From positions 1 to 49,017 of IMG/VR virus record IMGVR_UViG_3300035670_000328: a DNA stretch of 49,017 nt. The stretch is one strand, 5' to 3'. The notes beneath the pieces were generated by a model. The model did no database searches. It was given only the letters and a program-made list of their open reading frames with translations, and was not told where the DNA came from. Source of the stretch: a virus. Shown piece by piece: positions 47,956 to 49,017 of the stretch. The translations under genes were made by a program, and so were the position numbers. Position 1 is the first letter of the stretch, and the number at the start of each line of letters is the position of its first letter.

Positions 47956-48768
47956 ATGAAAAAGTCAGGTATCTACAAGATCATTAACGTCATAAATAAC
48001 AAGTTCTACGTAGGGAGCGCGGTTGATTTCCGTCGGCGTAAGCGGATTCATTGGTGGAAGCTGCGGCGAGGGGATCACGTTAATAAGCATCTTCAAGCCG
48101 CTTGGAATAAGTACGGGGAGAAGTCCTTTACCTTTGTAATTGTTGAGGAGTATCCAGAAGGCGCAGATCTTCTTGCAGCAGAGAACGTATGGCTCAAGGC
48201 ACATGTTGGTAAGGAGTACTGCTACAACGTAGCAACTGACGCTACCGCTCCTACGTTAGGTATGTCGGGCGAAAAGAATTACATGTGGGGAAAGACGTTT
48301 AGTCATACCCCCGAAGCCAAACTAAAAATTGGTAAGCACAGCCGAGGGCGTCGTCATACCAAGAAGTCCCGTGAAAAAATCCGCCTCCGTTTAATAGGCA
48401 AACCCCGAACCGCTGAAGTCCGAGCGAAGATTGCTGCGTCTGTATCGGGGGAGCGTAATCCGAACTATGGCAAGCCCCGTGATGCTTCGTTCATCGAGAA
48501 GGTGAGCCGAAAAGTTGTGGCTATAAAACCTGATCAAACTGCCAAAGTTTATCCAAGCATCAAGGCGCTTCGGGAAGAGCTAAACATTAAACCTCCCACC
48601 ATTAATCGCGCACTGAAGTCGGAAAAACCGTTAGCTCGTGGGCCATATAAAGGTTGGATATTCAAAGCAGTTGACACTCCATCAGCCCCAGCGTATATAG
48701 ACGATACCAAGACAACAAACCCATCAGACAGCTTTCTTGGTGCTGACGACATGCAGACTGGTGGGTGA
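47956..48768 (+). CDS. GIY-YIG homing endonuclease with NUMOD motifs
   Basis: 270 residues from the ATG at 47956 (an earlier ATG at 47908 is possible). The catalytic domain begins SGIYKIINVINNKFYVGSAVDFRRRKRIHWW..HVNKHLQAAWNKYGEKSFTFVIVEEY (GIY-x10-YVG). Two NUMOD3-like pieces follow (GEKNYMWGKTFSHTPEAKLKI; GERNPNYGK) and a C-terminal NUMOD1-like helix-turn segment (YPSIKALREELNIKPPTINRALKS). It is a free-standing mobile endonuclease, inserted after the capsid terminator. It has no clear ribosome site or promoter of its own. The upstream 16 codons are probably untranslated. Confidence 0.9.
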   Translation: MKKSGIYKIINVINNKFYVGSAVDFRRRKRIHWWKLRRGDHVNKHLQAAWNKYGEKSFTFVIVEEYPEGADLLAAENVWLKAHVGKEYCYNVATDATAPTLGMSGEKNYMWGKTFSHTPEAKLKIGKHSRGRRHTKKSREKIRLRLIGKPRTAEVRAKIAASVSGERNPNYGKPRDASFIEKVSRKVVAIKPDQTAKVYPSIKALREELNIKPPTINRALKSEKPLARGPYKGWIFKAVDTPSAPAYIDDTKTTNPSDSFLGADDMQTGG

Positions 48769-48788
48769 CTCGCATGTGAGGTATTAGC

Positions 48789-49017
48789 ATGGCTCGTACA
48801 ACTTTTTCCGGCCCAGTCCGTTCGGACAATGGCTTTGAAGGCAACATGGTTTCTGGCACCGTTTCCGCCAGCTTTGTTTCCGCTTCTGTTTTGGTCGCCA
48901 CTTCTGCCACGATCAACAACGTGGCGGTGAGCAATGCCAACGCTGCTTCGGGCGCTGTCTCGGCTCAGTTGGGCTACATTCCGGTCCTCGTGGGTTCGAC
49001 CACTGCGTACATCGCGC
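48789..49017 (+). CDS. Start of a beta-rich structural protein (cut by window edge)
   Basis: First 76 codons of a gene running off the window. MARTTFSGPVRSDNGFEGNMVSGTVSASFVSASVLVATSATINN is Ser/Thr/Val/Ala-rich, like decoration or head-protein genes next to capsids in related phages. A GAGG site precedes the ATG. It lies right after the homing endonuclease, so the endonuclease split it from the capsid gene. Confidence 0.7.
   Translation, partial: MARTTFSGPVRSDNGFEGNMVSGTVSASFVSASVLVATSATINNVAVSNANAASGAVSAQLGYIPVLVGSTTAYIA

Overview
The window is a 49-kb slice of a tailed double-stranded DNA bacteriophage genome. It carries a terminase, portal, GroES-like protein, scaffold-like protein, major capsid protein, a tail-nozzle-like protein and very large ejection-type proteins. 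There is no recognisable tape measure, sheath or baseplate gene, so a short-tailed (podovirus-like) particle is the best guess. The gene set resembles uncultured aquatic phages known from metagenomes. The host cannot be named. The phage uses sigma70-type promoters, rho-independent terminators and Shine-Dalgarno sites, encodes no RNA polymerase of its own, and carries a homologue of the bacterial RNA polymerase alpha C-terminal domain. No holin or endolysin was recognised, and both ends cut through genes, so part of the genome lies outside the window.

Layout. (1) About 1-15.85 kb, + strand: late virion genes (metallophosphoesterase, nozzle-like protein, small beta-rich protein, a cysteine-module/polyproline protein, two glutamine/alanine- or glutamate-rich internal proteins, and a 2154-residue polyvalent protein with an HELIH motif). 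(2) 15.85-31.0 kb, - strand: replication and modification genes in an almost gap-free chain. They include primase-helicase, HTH protein, candidate ssDNA-binding protein, SNF2-type helicase, HNH-like protein, RecB/Cas4-like nuclease, family A DNA polymerase, three glycosyltransferases, a methyltransferase and the alpha-CTD homologue. (3) 31.0-35.6 kb, - strand: an HTH-DUF3310 protein, a VRR-NUC nuclease, a SprT-like protein and many tiny genes coupled by ATGA or TAATG overlaps. (4) 35.56-36.31 kb: a gene-free block with a perfect DnaA box, an AT-rich tract, about twelve copies of a 9-bp iteron and a palindrome over a + strand promoter, read here as the replication origin. (5) 36.3-38.94 kb, - strand: tiny genes in cassettes, each separated by a terminator-like hairpin. 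Three nearly identical promoters drive this block. (6) 38.94-39.25 kb: divergent control region. (7) 39.25 kb to the end, + strand: packaging and head genes (small terminase, zinc protein, large terminase, portal, GroES-like protein, scaffold, capsid), then a terminator, a GIY-YIG homing endonuclease and the start of another structural gene.

How it works together (inference). Strong host-type promoters with a shared palindrome fire leftward early. They express the small host-interaction genes, then regulators, then replication and nucleotide genes. Host DnaA and an iteron-binding protein would open the origin for the phage primase-helicase and polymerase. The + strand late genes then build and fill the head. 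The most notable items are the putative iteron/DnaA origin, the three-copy promoter with embedded palindrome and distal motif, the alpha-CTD homologue, a module shared by the scaffold and the HTH-DUF3310 protein, the ten-module cysteine/polyproline virion protein, and a folded intergenic element near 22.2 kb.
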